Source of the DNA: Bacteroides salyersiae WAL 10018 = DSM 18765 = JCM 12988
GTDB taxonomy: Bacteria; Bacteroidota; Bacteroidia; Bacteroidales; Bacteroidaceae
NCBI RefSeq assembly: GCF_000381365.1
Contig: NZ_KB905467.1
Coordinates: 989,667 to 1,053,666 of the forward strand
Length of the DNA stretch: 64,000 nt
Reading direction: 5' to 3'
The notes beneath the pieces are model-generated. The model saw nothing but the letters and a program-made list of their open reading frames with translations. It did not search any database and was not told the origin of the DNA. The position numbers were made by a program, and so were the translations under genes. Below, in pieces: positions 62,061 to 64,000 of the stretch (position 1 is its first letter; each line of letters begins with the position of its first letter).

Positions 62061-62214
62061 GTTTCAACGTGTTGAAACCGTTCGTTCCATATGGATGAAA
62101 CTAATTGTTCCATCTATATGGAACCAAGCGTTTCATTATTATGAAACAAGTCGTTTCAACGTATTGAAACCGACCTTTTCAGTAGACCGAAACGATCGTT
62201 GCTTTATTTGAAAC
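62061..62214. repeat. Array of six 18-bp hairpins with exact 23-bp period, plus a decayed seventh
   Basis: Units start at 62061, 62084, 62107, 62130, 62153 and 62176, each 18 bp with 5-nt spacers (cgttc, taatt, caagc, aagtc, cgacc). Examples are GTTTCAACGTGTTGAAAC, GTTCCATCTATATGGAAC and GTTTCATTATTATGAAAC. The GTTTC/GAAAC outer arms are conserved while the centres vary. A degenerate unit, GTTGCTTTATTTGAAAC, begins one base early at 62198. The array lies between two convergent genes. Confidence 0.93.
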
Positions 62215-62220
62215 GAAAAC

Positions 62221-62991
62221 TCATGTATATGCAGAAAGAAATGTACGTAGTACAAGCCCCGTGAGTATGGCAATTGTAAAACTGGCCAATGTTCCTATTA
62301 AAACATATTCTGTTGTTTTTATTTCCTGTCCTTTACTTAATTCCCCAAAACGGAAGATCGATTTTGCAGCCAATAGAAAACCGATCGCTTCGTTAAATCC
62401 TACTAAAATAAAGGTTAAGATAAGGCAGCGTTCCAGATATCCAATCCACTGTCCGGCATTCTGAAGACTGGTAGAGTTCATACCGGGTTCTCTCCATTGC
62501 CGGGTGAAAAGGGCCAATAACAAGGAAGTGGGTTTTAATATAAGGAGATAAACTGTCAGTATCGCCCACCATTTGGGAGAAGCGAATAGAATATCCGACA
62601 CCTCTGCCATTTCGCTCCATATGCTATAAACACCCATCCACAAAATACAGATAACGAGCAGATGGAGTATTTGGTCGATAATAAATGCGTGAAGACGGTC
62701 ATTGAAATAGCGGATTTTAATATAGTCTATGATGAGATGGGTGACAAAGATTACTAAAGGGATCATCCAGTTACTCCACATCCCTGCGAATAGATACGCC
62801 GTTATGGCTTGCACTAAGCTGTGAGAGAGATGATATGTCCACTTGTGAACAGTACTAAGCCGTCTTTTCTTTTTCTTTATTATTTGGAAACCTCGTTTGC
62901 CATTTGCCATTCCTTTGCTTTGCAGTATAAAATCTGCTAAGAAATGTGCAAAAATCAGGCGAAACAAAAGACCTAAACTACTTAATTCCAT
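62221..62991 (-). CDS. DUF3307 membrane protein
   Basis: A 256-residue protein with about seven transmembrane helices and the opening LLFRLIFAHFLADFILQSKG plus HLIIDYIKIRYF of DUF3307. Its ATG at 62991 overlaps the end of the satD-like gene by 14 nt, so the two form an operon. Joined SatD and DUF3307 genes are a known pairing; the joint function is unclear. Confidence 0.86.
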   Translation of the reverse strand: MELSSLGLLFRLIFAHFLADFILQSKGMANGKRGFQIIKKKKRRLSTVHKWTYHLSHSLVQAITAYLFAGMWSNWMIPLVIFVTHLIIDYIKIRYFNDRLHAFIIDQILHLLVICILWMGVYSIWSEMAEVSDILFASPKWWAILTVYLLILKPTSLLLALFTRQWREPGMNSTSLQNAGQWIGYLERCLILTFILVGFNEAIGFLLAAKSIFRFGELSKGQEIKTTEYVLIGTLASFTIAILTGLVLRTFLSAYT

Positions 62992-63637
62992 CTGTTTGAA
63001 TTTTGGCTGTTATTATTTGTTTGCACCTGTCCAGATAAGGCCTGATAAGATATTCTTTACCGGCAATGATACGTTTGCTGATATTTTGTGGAGAGGTATT
63101 CAGGTCGGCAGCTATCTCTTTTTGCGTTTTTGAATGAATTAATGAAGCATAGATTGCCTGTGCCTGTGCCACACTCCATTCAGAAACAATATCATCGGCA
63201 AATGCCGTACTTACTTTTAATTCGTCATTCATGTTTTGCCAAGGAGTACGTATGGCAAGCTTTCGTTTCCCTAATTCGTCAAATTCCCATCCCGAATTGC
63301 GGAAAGCTTCACCATCGGATTCGGTGACGCTCTCTTCTTGTGAGAAGTTCACACTTCCTAATCCTAAGGCCAGGCGTGCATCCCATTTTATTTCACTGCC
63401 TTCCGGAGTACTTTTTTGTAGTCCGGCGCGGATAAGTATAGCTATTCTTACTGCTTCATAGGGATTGTCAATAACAATCTGGAAACTGTCCCCACGGAAA
63501 ATCTCCAGTTTCATTTTACTCCATTTCTCCATTTCGTATACTGTGTTACGAATGGTATCTAAAACCAGTTGTTTGTTTTCCGGCTTTATTCGGGTGGACT
63601 GGATAATGTCTCCGGTAATGACTCCTTTTATTTTCAT
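62978..63637 (-). CDS. SatD-family protein
   Basis: A 219-residue protein. The N-terminal GVITGDIIQSTRI segment is typical of SatD and the following domain has a ferredoxin-like/nucleotidyl-cyclase-like character (MKLEIFRGDSFQIVIDNP). The last 60 residues contain a helix-turn-helix (TQKEIAADLNTSPQNISKRI) of the sigma-70 region 4 or FIS-like type. Its promoter region carries three 28-bp iterons, suggesting self-regulation. It overlaps the DUF3307 gene. Confidence 0.88.
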   Translation of the reverse strand: MKIKGVITGDIIQSTRIKPENKQLVLDTIRNTVYEMEKWSKMKLEIFRGDSFQIVIDNPYEAVRIAILIRAGLQKSTPEGSEIKWDARLALGLGSVNFSQEESVTESDGEAFRNSGWEFDELGKRKLAIRTPWQNMNDELKVSTAFADDIVSEWSVAQAQAIYASLIHSKTQKEIAADLNTSPQNISKRIIAGKEYLIRPYLDRCKQIITAKIQTDGIK

Positions 63638-63663
63638 AGGTTTATGATTTTATTCTTCCGGAG

Positions 63664-63692
63664 CAAAGATAAGACTATTTCTGAGAAAACAA
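63664..63692 (-). promoter_or_regulatory. Promoter of the satD-DUF3307 operon
   Basis: On the minus strand, TTG (63692-63690) and TATCTTTG (63671-63664) are 18 bp apart. The first iteron overlaps the TTG. Confidence 0.72.
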
Positions 63693-63762
63693 CCAAAAAC
63701 GGTTGATTTTATAAAAACAACCAAAAACGGTTGATTCTTAAAAAACAACCGGAGATGATTGA
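63690..63762. repeat. Three 28-bp iterons over the satD promoter
   Basis: CAACCAAAAACGGTTGATT starts at 63690 and again at 63718, and a diverged copy CAACCGGAGATGATTGATT starts at 63746, all exactly 28 bp apart. The first two units are hairpins (CAACC/GGTTG). They cover the -33 position and upstream DNA, the expected place for operator sites. Confidence 0.82.
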
Positions 63763-63940
63763 TTCTTTAGTGCATCTGTATGTGGGTAAAAACTTTTAAA
63801 AGGAAAATTTAAAGAGGCTCTTAATATTACTGCACTCAATTAGGAATTTTTGTTATCCATAAAATCAGCATGTTAAATATACCGGAATTCATTCATTATA
63901 TTTTATCTTTGTGCCCTTAGAGAATTAAAATATTGAAAGT

Positions 63941-64000
63941 ATGAATTTGTTTATGAATCTCTTGTGGCTCCTGCTTGGAGGCATATTTACGGCTGTTGAG
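63941..64000 (+). CDS. Start of a YccF-domain membrane protein (cut by the window end)
   Basis: The ATG at 63941 opens MNLFMNLLWLLLGGIFTAVE, with the NxLW..LGG pattern of the first helix of YccF proteins. Only 20 residues are visible, so the call rests on this short opening. A -7 box at 63904-63911 precedes it. Confidence 0.5.
   Translation, partial: MNLFMNLLWLLLGGIFTAVE

Larger units (their letters stand above)
63638..63940. other. Intergenic region between divergent genes
   Basis: No gene is seen. Besides the iterons and promoter of satD it has TATCTTTG at 63904-63911, a likely -7 box for the YccF-like gene. Confidence 0.7.

Noticed and set aside
62061..62214. CRISPR array
   Set aside because: Units are 18-bp dyads with only 5-nt spacers and the units themselves vary; CRISPR spacers are normally above 20 nt.

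Overview
The window looks like chromosomal DNA of a Bacteroides species (Bacteroidales). The evidence is moderate GC, promoters of the Bacteroidetes type (a -7 box TAnnTTTG with TTG about 19-20 bp upstream, seen before the tRNA genes and several CDSs), tRNA genes without an encoded CCA end, OmpA/PorT-like small outer-membrane barrels, a TonB/carboxypeptidase-regulatory type barrel protein, DUF3440, DUF6078, DUF2809 and SatD families, and a TPP-riboswitch thi operon in the Bacteroides order. No transposase, integrase or phage structural gene is visible, so most of the window is core-like, with a few accessory or decayed patches.

Layout. 1-160 is the trailer end of a CRISPR array with no cas genes in view. 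257-5326 holds a B12-type radical SAM protein, two small lipoproteins and two rRNA-modification enzymes (an RluA-type pseudouridine synthase and RlmD). 5527-9791 holds pyruvate phosphate dikinase and two small barrels. 9880-16780 (minus strand) is a complete thiamine operon read from a TPP riboswitch: thiS-thiE-thiG-thiC-unknown-thiH-thiF-second ThiE-like gene. 16836-24664 holds a sensor kinase with a periplasmic ligand domain, superoxide dismutase, a large secreted protein, a UvrD/PcrA helicase and a glycine-zipper lipoprotein. 24679-24852 is an odd intergenic stretch with two decayed CRISPR-like repeats in a 66-bp register beside a 19-bp inverted repeat. It is followed by a quinone reductase-like flavoprotein, nspC and a six-gene tRNA cluster made by internal duplication.

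27846-38141 is a drug-efflux style locus: a large outer-membrane barrel, RND adaptor, RND pump and TolC, followed by a LytS/LytTR two-component pair that may control it. 38272-38819 is a secreted-protein gene that appears broken by a single-base frameshift, followed by about 1 kb of AT-rich non-coding DNA. 39895-43039 is an esterase gene followed by a tightly overlapping GNAT / IbrA (PAPS-reductase fold) / IbrB (ParB fold) cassette, the best accessory candidate in the window. Two paralogous 319-residue regulators, UDP-glucuronate decarboxylase and a receiver-kinase hybrid follow. 48289-56758 holds membrane proteins, an SDR enzyme, a TolC-HlyD-two ABC permease export operon without an ATPase gene, tRNA-Gly(CCC) and a TIGR02757 gene. 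56885-64000 holds proS, an OmpR-type two-component system, a collapsed DUF5131 pseudogene, a PepSY-like protein, a DUF6078 protein, DUF3307 plus SatD, and the start of a YccF-like gene.

The most unusual signal is not a gene. At four unrelated intergenic sites (11343-11404, 39025-39088, 49515-49576, 62061-62214) there are arrays of 18-bp hairpins spaced by about 4-5 bp, giving a 22-23 bp period. Within an array the hairpins resemble each other; between arrays the sequences are unrelated. The shared geometry with different sequence suggests a common, unnamed mechanism that makes or uses them. A three-copy 28-bp iteron over the satD promoter is a separate, probably regulatory, repeat.
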